In this document: positions 32,708 to 41,065 of the stretch, one piece after another
Layout of the letters: each line of letters starts with the position of its first letter
Numbering within the stretch: the stretch's first letter is position 1
DNA from: Pseudalkalibacillus sp052246725
Lineage (GTDB): Bacteria > Bacillota > Bacilli > Bacillales > Fictibacillaceae
Strand: one strand, 5' to 3'
Assembly (NCBI GenBank): GCA_052246725.1
Contig: JBQQCL010000008.1
DNA: 64,000 nucleotides
Made by a program: the position numbers and the translations under genes
Notes under the pieces: generated by a model
Told to the model about the DNA's origin: nothing
What the model saw: only the letters and a program-made list of their open reading frames with translations
Database searches by the model: none

Positions 32708-33262
32708 TTACATTACAAAAAGTTTCCATAGCTCCGTCCTCGAGGTCGTAACCGCTGTCGCACCAGCATCCAGGGCCCTTTCTACATCATCGATCGTCCT
32801 GATCAAACCACCTGCAAAAATGGGGATTCCTGTATTTTCATGAACCTCAGAAATGATTGGCGGCATGATGCCCGGAAGGACTTCAATATAGTCCGGCTTC
32901 GTTTTTTCAAGCAATGAATAGCTTTTTTTCAAGGCACTTGAGTCGAGGAGAAACAGCCTTTGGATCGCGAGCAGCCCTTTTTTCTTCGCCGTCATAATGA
33001 CACTCGCTCTCGTTGAAATAAGCCCATCCACTTTGAATTCCTGTGCAAGGAATTCAGCGGCATGGTCGTCATTTTTCAAACCCTGGATCAGGTCGACATG
33101 GACAAGCAATTTCTTCCCATGGCGCTTAGCTGTCTGAGAGAGACTCTTCAATTGGCCGATGTGACTATCCAACAGCACAAGATATTGATAATTGCTTTCC
33201 AATAATTTCTCAAAATCCTTCATATTACGGATTGCAGGAAGGATTTTCTGATTGATCGCCAT
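32708..33262 (-). CDS. glpP: Glycerol uptake operon antiterminator
   Basis: 184 residues, the size of GlpP. The (beta/alpha)8-like fold has KKLLVHVDLIQGLKNDDHAAEFL, VDGLISTRASVIMTAKKKGLL, DYIEVLPGIMPPII and IFAGGLIRTIDDVERALDAGATAVTTS, where the IFAGGLIR and TTS segments form the phosphate-binding site for glycerol-3-phosphate. As in B. subtilis it precedes glpFKD and would bind the leader RNAs of glpF and glpD. The ATG at 33262 has AGGGGTGG; longer in-frame starts lack a ribosome site. Confidence 0.92.
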   Translation of the reverse strand: MAINQKILPAIRNMKDFEKLLESNYQYLVLLDSHIGQLKSLSQTAKRHGKKLLVHVDLIQGLKNDDHAAEFLAQEFKVDGLISTRASVIMTAKKKGLLAIQRLFLLDSSALKKSYSLLEKTKPDYIEVLPGIMPPIISEVHENTGIPIFAGGLIRTIDDVERALDAGATAVTTSRTELWKLFVM

Positions 33263-33476
33263 GCGTTCCACCCCTTTTTTAGATGATTCCATTTTAGACA
33301 TTGAAACGGAAAAATACAATTGTGAACAAACTCTCCTATTCCATTAGTAGTACACTCCTGTAGGTCCTTCAAATAAACCTGATAGGCTGTTGTCAGTATT
33401 TGCAGGTATATGTAAAGGAGACAGTGATTTACTGGAGAAAAATGCTGTAAATACAATTTTCAGGGGAGGATTCATT

Positions 33477-36400
33477 TTGAAAAAGCGAAGTCTTCTAACT
33501 GCGTTAAGTCTAACATTGCTCGCAGGACAGCTCCTTGTGACAAGCGGTGGAAATGCAGCACAATCCACTGGCTCGATAGATGAAAAACAACATTCCATTG
33601 TGGAAGATGTCCGTGATGCTGCGGATCAGGTTTTACCGACAGAAGTCCAGCTTGGTACGGCAGATACACTCATCAACAATGCTGGGGCTGGAACGAAGAT
33701 TGAATGGAACAGCCTCTTCGGGACTCCCTCTACAATCATAAAAGAAAAGGGCTATCTAACGGAGGGTTCGAACGAGGATGCAGAAACCGTAGCACGTAAC
33801 TGGTTGAAAGAGAATGCGTCCCTTTTCGGTCTATCTGCAGGAGATATTGATACGCTGAATGTGATCCGTGACTATACGATGAAAGACACAGGACTCCACC
33901 CGGTGACATTCCAGCAGACGTTTGATGGAATCGAATCGGTTTACGGCGGACGGATCATTATCGCTGTCAATAAAGATGGTAAAATTTTATCGGTTACAGG
34001 CAATGCGAGCCGATCGAAATCGATTGCTGGAGACTTCGTCCTTTCTTCAGCCGAGGCGTTGAATAAAGCGGTCGAACTTGAAACAGGAGACTTAGAGTAC
34101 AAACCTGAATCTCTTGGAACGGAACACGGCTGGGACGTTTTCGATGGCGGTGACGTCCTTCCTGCAAAACAACGGGTTAAAAAAGCTACATTTGTTACGG
34201 CTGATGGCGTCCGCCCAGCTTACCGTGTCCTTTTCATTGAAGAGCTGAATGAAGGGTACGAGCTTGTTATTGATGCGGAAACAGGTGAACAGCTTTATAA
34301 ACGTTCCCTTGTCGACTATTTGCTAGAACCAGAGGGATTGATTTTTGAAAATTATCCAGGAGCAGCCCAGGGTGGCAACCAAGTTGTCAAATCGTTCAAA
34401 GGAGATCCGGATGCCTCTCCGCAAGGCTGGCTCCTTCCGGGAACAGATCTCGGTGTGACGACATTTGGAAACAACGCGAATTCATTTGCAAACTGGAGTA
34501 ACTTCCTGGTTCCTGCCGACCAGGCAGTACGACCGGTAGCACCGACTGGCGAATTCAGTTTTACTTTTAAAAATTCATGGCAGGAAACCGATGGCCAGAC
34601 CGTTCCTCCATCTTACGCTGATGACCTCAACAGTGCAGCGACCAACTTGTTTTACCATCATAACCTGTTCCATGATTATTTTTACAATCTAGGATGGGTT
34701 GAAGAGGCAGGTAACATGCAATATTCGAACTTTGGAAAAGGCGGTATCGATGGAGATGCGATCCTCGGACTCGTCCAGGCTGGAGCTGTGTCCGGTGGTG
34801 CACCGACTTACACAGGTCGGGACAATGCCTACATGCTGACATTGCCGGATGGAATTCCTGCATGGAGCGGAATGTTCCTATGGGAACCGATCGCCGGTGC
34901 TTTTGAAGGAGAATATGCAGATGGGGACTTTGATGCAGGGATCATCTATCACGAATACTCCCATGCGTTGTCGAATCGTCTCGTAGCTGGTGGTGAAGCG
35001 CTCGGCAGCCACCAATCCGGTTCCATGGGCGAAGGCTGGGGCGACTGGTACGGCATGCACTACCTTGTTAAAAATGGCTTGCAGGAGAAACCTGTCGTCG
35101 GCGCTTATGTGACTGGCAACGAGGAGCGTGGGATCCGCAGCTATTCCCTTGACGAAGCTCCTTACAATTACGGAGATGTCGGGTATGACATTGTCGGTCC
35201 TGAGGTCCACTCTGACGGGGACATTTGGGCAGCGATCTTATGGCATATGAGAGAAGAATTGATTGAACGATACGGCAAAGAAAAGGGTGAATCCGTTGCA
35301 GAACACCTGGTCATTGACGCGATGCCGATCTCTGTACCGGATCCGTCGATGAAGGATATGCGGACAGCGATCATTGCCGCAGATTTCGAGCGTTATGATG
35401 GCGAGCATTATGATGCATTGTGGACTGCTTTCGCACAACGAGGGCTAGGTGCTGACGCTCAATCAAAGGGCGGAGATGATACAGATCCAGTTCCTGCATT
35501 CAATCACCCGGATGGCGAGCGTAACGGGCAGCTTGTCGGTAAAGTGATCAATGCATCTACGAATCAACCAATCTCGGATGCTCGCATCATGATTGGGGAG
35601 TTCGAGGCACGCACAACCCCTGTCTCCATTACAAATGAAAAAGCTGGTTTTGCCACGTATATGGTAGGAGGAACCTATGACATCACCATCCAGGCGAAAG
35701 GGTTCGGTTCACGTACAATTCGTGATGTCGAAATCAAGCCAGGCGAGAAAAATCGATTAGCGTTCGAATTATCGCCGAACGTTGCATCCTCCTTCAATGG
35801 TGCGGCGATCGACAGTGTGTCTGGAGAATCCGACAGCAATCCTGTCAAACTCGCAATCGATGATACAGAAGCGAGTGTTTACGCATCAGATACACAGGAA
35901 AATGGATTCAAAGGTTCAGAGTTTGTCGTTGATTTGGCTGGAGATAAAGCAGTCGATGTCTCCCATATACAGGTGAGTGCGGCGAAGGATGTTTCAGCAA
36001 ACCGATTCGCAACCTTGAAAAATTTCAGCGTACAGGCTTCTGTCGATGGTGAAAACTGGACGACCGTAGTCCGGGATGCATTCGATGTTCAAAAACCGAG
36101 ACCGACTATCGCAGACTTGCATTACCGCGCATTCGATCTGGAAGAACCAATTCAGGCGAAATACCTGAAGTTTGTAGCACACAGTGCGCAAGACAATTCA
36201 AAAGGGTATGTCCAAGTCGCAGAGCTTCAAGCCTTCTCTGAAGGTAAAGCGAAAATCGAGCCGATCGTGGAGGAACCTACGGAACCATTTGTAGCTGAAG
36301 GAACGGTCCAAGCGGGTAATGCAGGGACTGGAATCGGCAGCCTTGCAGGGGTTCCTGCGACACTAGCTGTTACCGAAAATGAATTCGTAACCACGCAAAA

Positions 36401-36677
36401 CCCTGAGCCTGCATCTCAGGGAGTAGATGGATATGTTGTTAGCCTGCCTGAAGAATTTAGTGACGGGATCCACAATTTCTTTCTGGAAGGCTCAAGTGAA
36501 AGTGATTATGATTACGACGTCTATTTCTACAATGGAAACTTCGAATTGATCGGCGGCGTTGCAACTGCTGGCGCCAACGAATCCGGCGTGATTCCAGGTG
36601 GAACCAAATACGTTTACGTCGGCCTCTACTCCGGGGCAAATGTACCATTCACATTTACAGCAACAAGCCCGTACTAA
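33477..36677 (+). CDS. Secreted M36 (fungalysin-type) metalloprotease, multidomain
   Basis: 1066 residues from a TTG behind GGGGAGG. Residues 1-27 are a signal peptide (KKRSLLTALSLTLLAGQLL) ending near NAAQ. Next comes an FTP-type propeptide (about 70-280), then the M36 domain with the zinc site HEYSH (492-496) and the third ligand Glu in GEGWGDW (about 519). After the peptidase: a carboxypeptidase-regulatory-like beta domain (about 680-780), a discoidin/F5-8-type domain (about 790-940) and a C-terminal jelly-roll-like domain with VTENEFVTTQN. It would be exported and auto-processed to digest extracellular protein. The added carbohydrate/protein-binding modules are larger than in fungal fungalysins. 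Monocistronic. Confidence 0.9.
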   Translation: MKKRSLLTALSLTLLAGQLLVTSGGNAAQSTGSIDEKQHSIVEDVRDAADQVLPTEVQLGTADTLINNAGAGTKIEWNSLFGTPSTIIKEKGYLTEGSNEDAETVARNWLKENASLFGLSAGDIDTLNVIRDYTMKDTGLHPVTFQQTFDGIESVYGGRIIIAVNKDGKILSVTGNASRSKSIAGDFVLSSAEALNKAVELETGDLEYKPESLGTEHGWDVFDGGDVLPAKQRVKKATFVTADGVRPAYRVLFIEELNEGYELVIDAETGEQLYKRSLVDYLLEPEGLIFENYPGAAQGGNQVVKSFKGDPDASPQGWLLPGTDLGVTTFGNNANSFANWSNFLVPADQAVRPVAPTGEFSFTFKNSWQETDGQTVPPSYADDLNSAATNLFYHHNLFHDYFYNLGWVEEAGNMQYSNFGKGGIDGDAILGLVQAGAVSGGAPTYTGRDNAYMLTLPDGIPAWSGMFLWEPIAGAFEGEYADGDFDAGIIYHEYSHALSNRLVAGGEALGSHQSGSMGEGWGDWYGMHYLVKNGLQEKPVVGAYVTGNEERGIRSYSLDEAPYNYGDVGYDIVGPEVHSDGDIWAAILWHMREELIERYGKEKGESVAEHLVIDAMPISVPDPSMKDMRTAIIAADFERYDGEHYDALWTAFAQRGLGADAQSKGGDDTDPVPAFNHPDGERNGQLVGKVINASTNQPISDARIMIGEFEARTTPVSITNEKAGFATYMVGGTYDITIQAKGFGSRTIRDVEIKPGEKNRLAFELSPNVASSFNGAAIDSVSGESDSNPVKLAIDDTEASVYASDTQENGFKGSEFVVDLAGDKAVDVSHIQVSAAKDVSANRFATLKNFSVQASVDGENWTTVVRDAFDVQKPRPTIADLHYRAFDLEEPIQAKYLKFVAHSAQDNSKGYVQVAELQAFSEGKAKIEPIVEEPTEPFVAEGTVQAGNAGTGIGSLAGVPATLAVTENEFVTTQNPEPASQGVDGYVVSLPEEFSDGIHNFFLEGSSESDYDYDVYFYNGNFELIGGVATAGANESGVIPGGTKYVYVGLYSGANVPFTFTATSPY

Positions 36678-36688
36678 ATGTGTTGGAA

Positions 36689-36731
36689 AAATCGGCTTCC
36701 GAAGGTTAGATTTCTTCGGGCCGCTTTTTTC
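36689..36731 (+). terminator. Terminator of the M36 protease gene
   Basis: Stem CGGCTTCCGAAG / CTTCGGGCCG followed by CTTTTTTCC, 12 bp after the stop codon. Confidence 0.8.
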
Positions 36732-36857
36732 CTTTTAAGCACTGATAGATCCCCCGCTTTTTCGGACGATTCATAAGCCTCCACACAGGTTCCTCCCTGC
36801 GTGTTTTCGTCTGGATCGCATTCCAGCATGAGTTAACAAACAAAAACAATAGGGAAA

Positions 36858-36890
36858 GGAGGCGAATTCACGCCTCCCTCCTTTTTTTTT
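36858..36890 (+). terminator. Strong plus-strand terminator without obvious gene
   Basis: Perfect stem GGAGGCG / CGCCTCC, then CTCC and nine T residues. The protease gene already has its own terminator 130 bp upstream. It may be a back-up, protect the convergent phosphatase gene, or end an unrecognised short transcript. Confidence 0.75.
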
Positions 36891-37431
36891 ACTTATCCCA
36901 TAGCCGCTCCAACTTGTGATCATTTTCCTCAAATGAAACTCGGTATACGTCCGGGTTGCTGAGCTGTTTCCATTCTTCAAAACCGTATGTATCATCGAAA
37001 TACTTCAGCAGCAAGGTCATCAGATTGCCGTGCGTGACGAGGATGATATTTTGTTCTGTTCGCTCTTTCAGCTCTAAGATCAAAGTTTCTGCCCGGTCCA
37101 TCACCTCCTGACTTGATTCCCCTCCAGGCAATTTCATCGACAAATCAACAAAAGAATGGCGTAATTTTTCAAGCCAATCATCATAATTTTCCGTGCTTAA
37201 AATTCGCTCAGATAGACGGTCATCTGTATCCACTGCCATCTTCAAAACTTTTGCCGTTGGTTCGATTGATTGTTGCGCTCGTGTGAATGGACTGGAAATG
37301 ATCCGGTCAATCGGGATCGTTGAGAAGAATTCCGCGAGTTCCTCCGCCTGGTTGCGTCCTTTCTCTGTCAACGGGGCTTCAGGCGGCTGTCCCTCAGCTT
37401 TGCAATGTCTTACTATAAAGAGTTTTTTCAT
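36889..37431 (-). CDS. Histidine phosphatase superfamily (phosphoglycerate-mutase-like)
   Basis: 180 residues. VRHCKAEGQ (7-15) is a variant of the catalytic RHG motif, with His8-His9 region positioning the phospho-accepting His; RIISSPFTRAQQSIEPTA and the C-terminal VTHGNLMTLLL carry the second Arg and the catalytic His pair. RHCKAEG is typical of a Bacillus subgroup with unknown phosphatase substrate. Starts ATG; a 44-residue lipoprotein gene lies just upstream on the same strand. Confidence 0.83.
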   Translation of the reverse strand: MKKLFIVRHCKAEGQPPEAPLTEKGRNQAEELAEFFSTIPIDRIISSPFTRAQQSIEPTAKVLKMAVDTDDRLSERILSTENYDDWLEKLRHSFVDLSMKLPGGESSQEVMDRAETLILELKERTEQNIILVTHGNLMTLLLKYFDDTYGFEEWKQLSNPDVYRVSFEENDHKLERLWDK

Positions 37432-37435
37432 GGAC

Positions 37436-37570
37436 CTAGTCTTCTCCTTTCATTCCGTCCTCAGGAGGCGGTGCATTCGGATCGCCGACCTCTACCTCAG
37501 TCTTATCTCCTGGTCCGCTACATCCAGTAATAATGATCAAACCGAGTGAAATCATACGGATTCTTTTCAA
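37436..37570 (-). CDS. Tiny lipoprotein (44 residues)
   Basis: TTG start behind AGGAGTG. Residues 1-17 (MKRIRMISLGLIIITGC) form a complete lipoprotein signal with lipobox IITGC and Cys17. The mature 28-residue part is acidic and Pro-rich (DPNAPPPEDGMKGED) and has no known family. It ends 5 bp before the phosphatase start, so they share an mRNA. Its intact signal, ribosome site and position argue that it is real despite its size. Confidence 0.65.
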   Translation of the reverse strand: MKRIRMISLGLIIITGCSGPGDKTEVEVGDPNAPPPEDGMKGED

Positions 37571-37619
37571 AATCTTCACTCCTTACCAACGAGTTTAACA
37601 GAAATCTCCGTGTCTCATA

Positions 37620-37690
37620 ATTAATCCGGCCGCTTTCACTACGATTCCGGCCAAAACGGATGGTAATCCGGCCGGTTTAGAGCATAATCC
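37620..37690. repeat. Short phrase array, AATCCGGCCG type
   Basis: Four degenerate copies of TAATCCGGCCGNTTT (about 37621, 37641, 37663 and 37684) roughly 20 bp apart, one with the core shifted, downstream of the response-regulator gene. Confidence 0.6.
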
Positions 37691-37756
37691 GGCGGAATAG
37701 TACACTTTTACACTAATAGACACCTATTTCACCACAACAACATAATACCAAATCAA

Positions 37757-37790
37757 TAAAAAAGCTTCTCTTTCACTAAAAAGAGAAGCC
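37757..37790 (-). terminator. Terminator of the two-component operon
   Basis: Ten-bp perfect stem GCTTCTCTTT / AAAGAGAAGC followed on the minus strand by six T residues. Confidence 0.88.
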
Positions 37791-37795
37791 TCCGC

Positions 37796-38434
37796 TCAAG
37801 GTAATGGAACGAGTTGGTTTTGGACAGCGTAGATGATGGCCTGGGACCTGCTCTTCACGTTGATTTTTTTGAAAATCTTGCTGACATGGATTTTCACAGT
37901 CTTGTCGCTGATGAACAACCTCTCTCCGATCTCCTTGTTGCTTAGACCATCAACAAGACACATCAACACTTCTTTTTCCCGATCTGTCAGCTCCGATTTA
38001 TCTGTTGTCTCATTCTTCTGGTTGTAATAGCCGAGGAGTTTTTTCGTCAAAGATGGATCGATGATGGATTCGCCCTTCGCTACAGTCCGGATCGCCTCGA
38101 CGACTTGGACAGAAGGTGCGTCCTTCAACAGGTAGCCATCAGCCCCTTCACGGATCGCGGCCATGAAATATTCGTCCATGCTGTGCATCGTTAGAATCAA
38201 AACTTTGATGTTGGGATAATCTCTTTTAAAAATTGCAGTCAGTTCTACACCGTTTTTATCAGGAAGATTGATGTCGAGCAATACGACATCCGGTTTCATA
38301 TCTTTGAGCACTTCAACGGCTTCGTTTCCGTTGACCGCTTCCCCGGCGACCTGGATGTCATCTTCCATTTCGAAAATATTTTTCAAGCCATCCCGTAAAA
38401 CGGCGTGATCATCCACTAGCATGACGTTGATCAT
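37796..38434 (-). CDS. NarL/LuxR-family response regulator
   Basis: 212 residues. The receiver domain (1-120) has Asp8-Asp9, the phospho-acceptor Asp54 (VVLLDINLP), Thr82 region and Lys104 (YLLKDAPS). The C-terminal LuxR HTH (about 145-210) has LTDREKEVLMCLVDGLSNKEI and FISDKTVKIHVSKIFKKI. It overlaps the histidine kinase gene by 26 bp, so the two are translationally coupled. Regulated genes are unknown. Confidence 0.9.
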   Translation of the reverse strand: MINVMLVDDHAVLRDGLKNIFEMEDDIQVAGEAVNGNEAVEVLKDMKPDVVLLDINLPDKNGVELTAIFKRDYPNIKVLILTMHSMDEYFMAAIREGADGYLLKDAPSVQVVEAIRTVAKGESIIDPSLTKKLLGYYNQKNETTDKSELTDREKEVLMCLVDGLSNKEIGERLFISDKTVKIHVSKIFKKINVKSRSQAIIYAVQNQLVPLP

Positions 38435-40271
38435 CTTCCATTCCTCCTTCGAACCCGAGCTTCGGGATCGTTAAATTGATTTCTGTACCTTTTCCTTCTT
38501 TACTATCAATCTGCAAGACAGCTTCAATTTTATCCGCCTGCTGGTTCATGCTCAGGATCCCGAAATGCGGGTCGTTCTTCGCCTTCACCATCGCGTCGAG
38601 CAATGAAAAACCGACTCCATTGTCTGTCACTTTAAGGAGTACGTGTTCCTTTTGATAACTGAGCAGTACATTGACTTTTGTAGCCTCTGCATGCTTGATG
38701 ATGTTCTGGAGACTCTCCTGGAAAATATCGAACATGATTTTTTCCACCATTGGACTAAGATAAATCGGGTTCCCTCTTTCTTCATAGGTGATGTCAAGCC
38801 CAGTCTCCTGTTTGATGACATCGATTCGTTTTAAAACCGCTTGCGTCAATCCGACCCTTTCAGTTTCATAGGGTCTCAGCGCGTAGATCGATTGCCGGAT
38901 TTCTTTGAGACTATGCCTAAGCTTGGTGAGACTATCTTTGACAAGATGGTGGGATTCAGGTGGTTTTTGTAAGAATTTCCGATCAGCCGTTTCGAGCTTC
39001 ATGACAGCTCCTGCAAGGGACTGTGCGACCCCATCATGGATTTCGCGTGCTATCCGATTCCGCTCCTCCAAGACCGTCCGCTTTTCTTGTTCCATGATCA
39101 GCATCCTTGTTTTTATGACAACTGCAAGCTGGTTTGCCAGAGTCGCGATCGATTGGACATCCTCTTTGCGGAAGCTATTGTTTCGGGTCCTTCCAACAGC
39201 CAGCATACCGAGCAAATTACCATCAAGGACAATCGGTGCATAGACCATTGCTTTTATAGCATGATCAAAACAAACGGGAGTCAGCCCAGGATCTTTTTTT
39301 CGATTTTGAAAAACCATTGGTTCTTTAACGCCATCAAAATGGCGAACTTCCTCGGTACAATCTATTTTCCCTTTGGCTACTTGTCCGTGTTGAAACCGGA
39401 CTTTCCATTCTCCATCTTCTTTTACCCACAAAATGCTCGCATCCGCTTCCACAAACTCATTCAAGCTTGTCCTGATGGATTCCACCCATTCCTTGGATGG
39501 CAGCAAGCGATTCAGTTCAGTCGAAATGTTGAACAGTGCATTCAAGCGATTCCGTTCCGATTGGATCCGTGCGATAAATGAGCTTAGCAGAGCAAGACCG
39601 ATCAGAGGTGAGAAAAAGAAGAAATAGGAATAGACATCGACTACACTACCCCGGTTTTGATTTCCGAGATAAAGCATGACACCGATATAACTGATCGAGA
39701 TGATTGCACTGACCGACTCTGATTTGAACTTCTTCATCCATAGTCGTAAAGGATATACTTGTGGTCTGATGAGCAAAACGAGATCGACTAGAATATTGTT
39801 GATTACAAAATAGAGAACGGTGATCATCACCATGGAAAGCAATGCAAAGGGTATGAATGGTTCGTCCGAGATGAATGTTCCATGTATGAAACGGGATATA
39901 TAAATCGCTCCTATGAAGCTCAATACCAACTGGGAAGGGTTGAAAAACAAAATCCTCAGAGGACGTTTTTGGACGAAATTCACTGTCATTACGATTAGTG
40001 CATAGGTGATTACGACTGTTGGCAAGCCATACACGAGAAAAAATGTGAAGATGAGTGGAAAGCTTAGTGAGCTGTGCCCTTTCCAAACAGCCATTGGAAA
40101 GAATTCTGTTAAAAAGAGGAACAGCACGAAAAGCAGTAAGACCATAAGATTTCCTGGCAGGTCAGCCATATAGACGGAAAATCCGATAGCAACTACACCA
40201 AGAATCGAAATGAACGACACGAATAGATTCGCATATGTTTCCTTTTTTTGAAGCTGTAAATCAGTCCCCAT
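38409..40271 (-). CDS. Membrane GAF-domain sensor histidine kinase (HisKA_3)
   Basis: 620 residues. Seven or so hydrophobic helices fill residues 15-240, forming a large membrane sensor domain. A GAF domain follows (about 255-390, NRLNALFNISTELNRLLPSKE to LGMLAVGRT). The HisKA_3 dimerisation box ERNRIAREIHDGVAQSL carries the phosphorylated His412. The ATPase domain has IFQESLQNIIKHAEA (N box), VTDNGVGFS and GILSMNQQA. It resembles YhcY-type kinases but with a much larger membrane part. Signal unknown; output is the overlapping NarL-type regulator. Confidence 0.9.
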   Translation of the reverse strand: MGTDLQLQKKETYANLFVSFISILGVVAIGFSVYMADLPGNLMVLLLFVLFLFLTEFFPMAVWKGHSSLSFPLIFTFFLVYGLPTVVITYALIVMTVNFVQKRPLRILFFNPSQLVLSFIGAIYISRFIHGTFISDEPFIPFALLSMVMITVLYFVINNILVDLVLLIRPQVYPLRLWMKKFKSESVSAIISISYIGVMLYLGNQNRGSVVDVYSYFFFFSPLIGLALLSSFIARIQSERNRLNALFNISTELNRLLPSKEWVESIRTSLNEFVEADASILWVKEDGEWKVRFQHGQVAKGKIDCTEEVRHFDGVKEPMVFQNRKKDPGLTPVCFDHAIKAMVYAPIVLDGNLLGMLAVGRTRNNSFRKEDVQSIATLANQLAVVIKTRMLIMEQEKRTVLEERNRIAREIHDGVAQSLAGAVMKLETADRKFLQKPPESHHLVKDSLTKLRHSLKEIRQSIYALRPYETERVGLTQAVLKRIDVIKQETGLDITYEERGNPIYLSPMVEKIMFDIFQESLQNIIKHAEATKVNVLLSYQKEHVLLKVTDNGVGFSLLDAMVKAKNDPHFGILSMNQQADKIEAVLQIDSKEGKGTEINLTIPKLGFEGGMEDDQRHASG

Positions 40272-40387
40272 TTCATCCCCCTTCGTTTATCGTAATTTTC
40301 TGTCACTTTTTATTTTACATTGAAACTATCAAACAATAAAGAATAACCATCTTTTTACAAGGAAAAGCGATAAGAATCCATTAAAAT

Positions 40388-40463
40388 ACCCGGAACTAGT
40401 AAAATGGTATTCCACTAACCAATTCCGGGTCCTATCCCACCAATAAGGGATTCGGTAGGACCC
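40388..40463. repeat. Two overlapping inverted repeats upstream of the kinase gene
   Basis: ACCCGGAA / TTCCGGGT (40388-40430) and GGGTCCTA / TAGGACCC (40427-40463) share the bases GGGT, so the two hairpins are mutually exclusive. They lie in the divergent spacer that would be leader of the histidine kinase mRNA. Confidence 0.5.
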
Positions 40464-40531
40464 ATTATCTCAAATCCCGTAATCATAACCAATTCAACCA
40501 AGGATTTAAATCCAACTAGTACCTTTGATAT

Positions 40532-40639
40532 ATGGAAGAATTTACTTGGTTTTGCTGGTTAATGGTCTGGGTACATATGTATCAAAGCAGTTCAAAGATA
40601 GAGAAAATGCTTTACTTAAAGCATCGTATAGTATTATGA
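40532..40639 (+). CDS. Possible 35-residue membrane peptide
   Basis: An ATG-initiated frame of 35 codons with a hydrophobic, Trp-rich N-terminal half (MEEFTWFCWLMVWVHMY) and a basic C-terminal half, ending 10 bp before a strong terminator. That position, in an otherwise gene-free plus-strand spacer, suggests a short transcript. Against it, no ribosome site is visible in front of the ATG. The transcript may instead be a non-coding RNA. Confidence 0.3.
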   Translation: MEEFTWFCWLMVWVHMYQSSSKIEKMLYLKHRIVL

Positions 40640-40648
40640 CCTCCCCCT

Positions 40649-40680
40649 CCCCTTGTCTGACCAACAAGGGGCTTTTTTTG
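40649..40680 (+). terminator. Plus-strand terminator in the 40.3-41 kb spacer
   Basis: Eight-bp perfect stem CCCCTTGT / ACAAGGGG followed by CTTTTTTT. No established plus-strand gene lies upstream before the divergent kinase gene. Confidence 0.85.
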
Positions 40681-40696
40681 TTTTGCTATCAGTTGG

Positions 40697-41008
40697 TTCG
40701 GACAGAGTTGCACTTTTTCCACCTTCTACTGTCTGAAGTTATCCCGTGTTCGGACAGGGTGACGCTTTTTCCACCCTTCTCCTGTACGAAGTTAACTCAT
40801 GTTCGGACAGGGGCTCGACGTTTTCCACACTCTACTGTCCGAAGTTATCCCAAGTTCGGACAGGATGGCGCTTCTCCCACCTTCTCCTGTCCAAAGTTAC
40901 CCCATGTTCGGACAGGGGCTCGCGTTTTCCACACTCTACTGTCCGAAGTTATCCCAAGTTCGGACAGGATGGCGCTTCTCCCACCTTCTCCTGTCCAAAG
41001 TTACCCCA
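40697..41008. repeat. Tandem array of six ~52-bp TTCGGACAG units
   Basis: Units start at about 40697, 40750, 40802, 40855, 40907 and 40959. Each holds TTCGGACAGG and, about 30 bp later, a reversed CTGTCCGAA or CTGTCCAAA, so each can fold as a hairpin. Units 3-4 and 5-6 are nearly identical, giving a 104-bp higher-order repeat. All frames are open by chance, which invites false gene calls. Confidence 0.9.
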
Positions 41009-41009
41009 T

Positions 41010-41055
41010 AAAAAAAGAGGCGGGCCGCATCAATTTTGATGCTGGCGCCACCTCT
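41010..41055 (-). terminator. Terminator of the reductase/hydrolase operon
   Basis: On the minus strand AGAGGTGGCGCCAGCATCAA pairs with TTGATGCGGCCCGCCTCT (a few mismatches) and is followed by seven T residues. Confidence 0.8.
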
Positions 41056-41065
41056 GGGCATGCTA

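Noticed and set aside
33263..33476. CcpA cre site upstream of glpP
   Set aside because: The nearest candidate, around TTGAAACGGAAAA, lacks the palindromic half needed for the consensus.
39036..39581. 181-codon plus-strand frame
   Set aside because: Antisense to the GAF/HisKA_3 region of the sensor kinase, whose catalytic motifs are intact.
40697..41008. CRISPR array
   Set aside because: Units are about 52 bp with near-identical 'spacers' and internal inverted repeats; no cas genes and no unique spacers.
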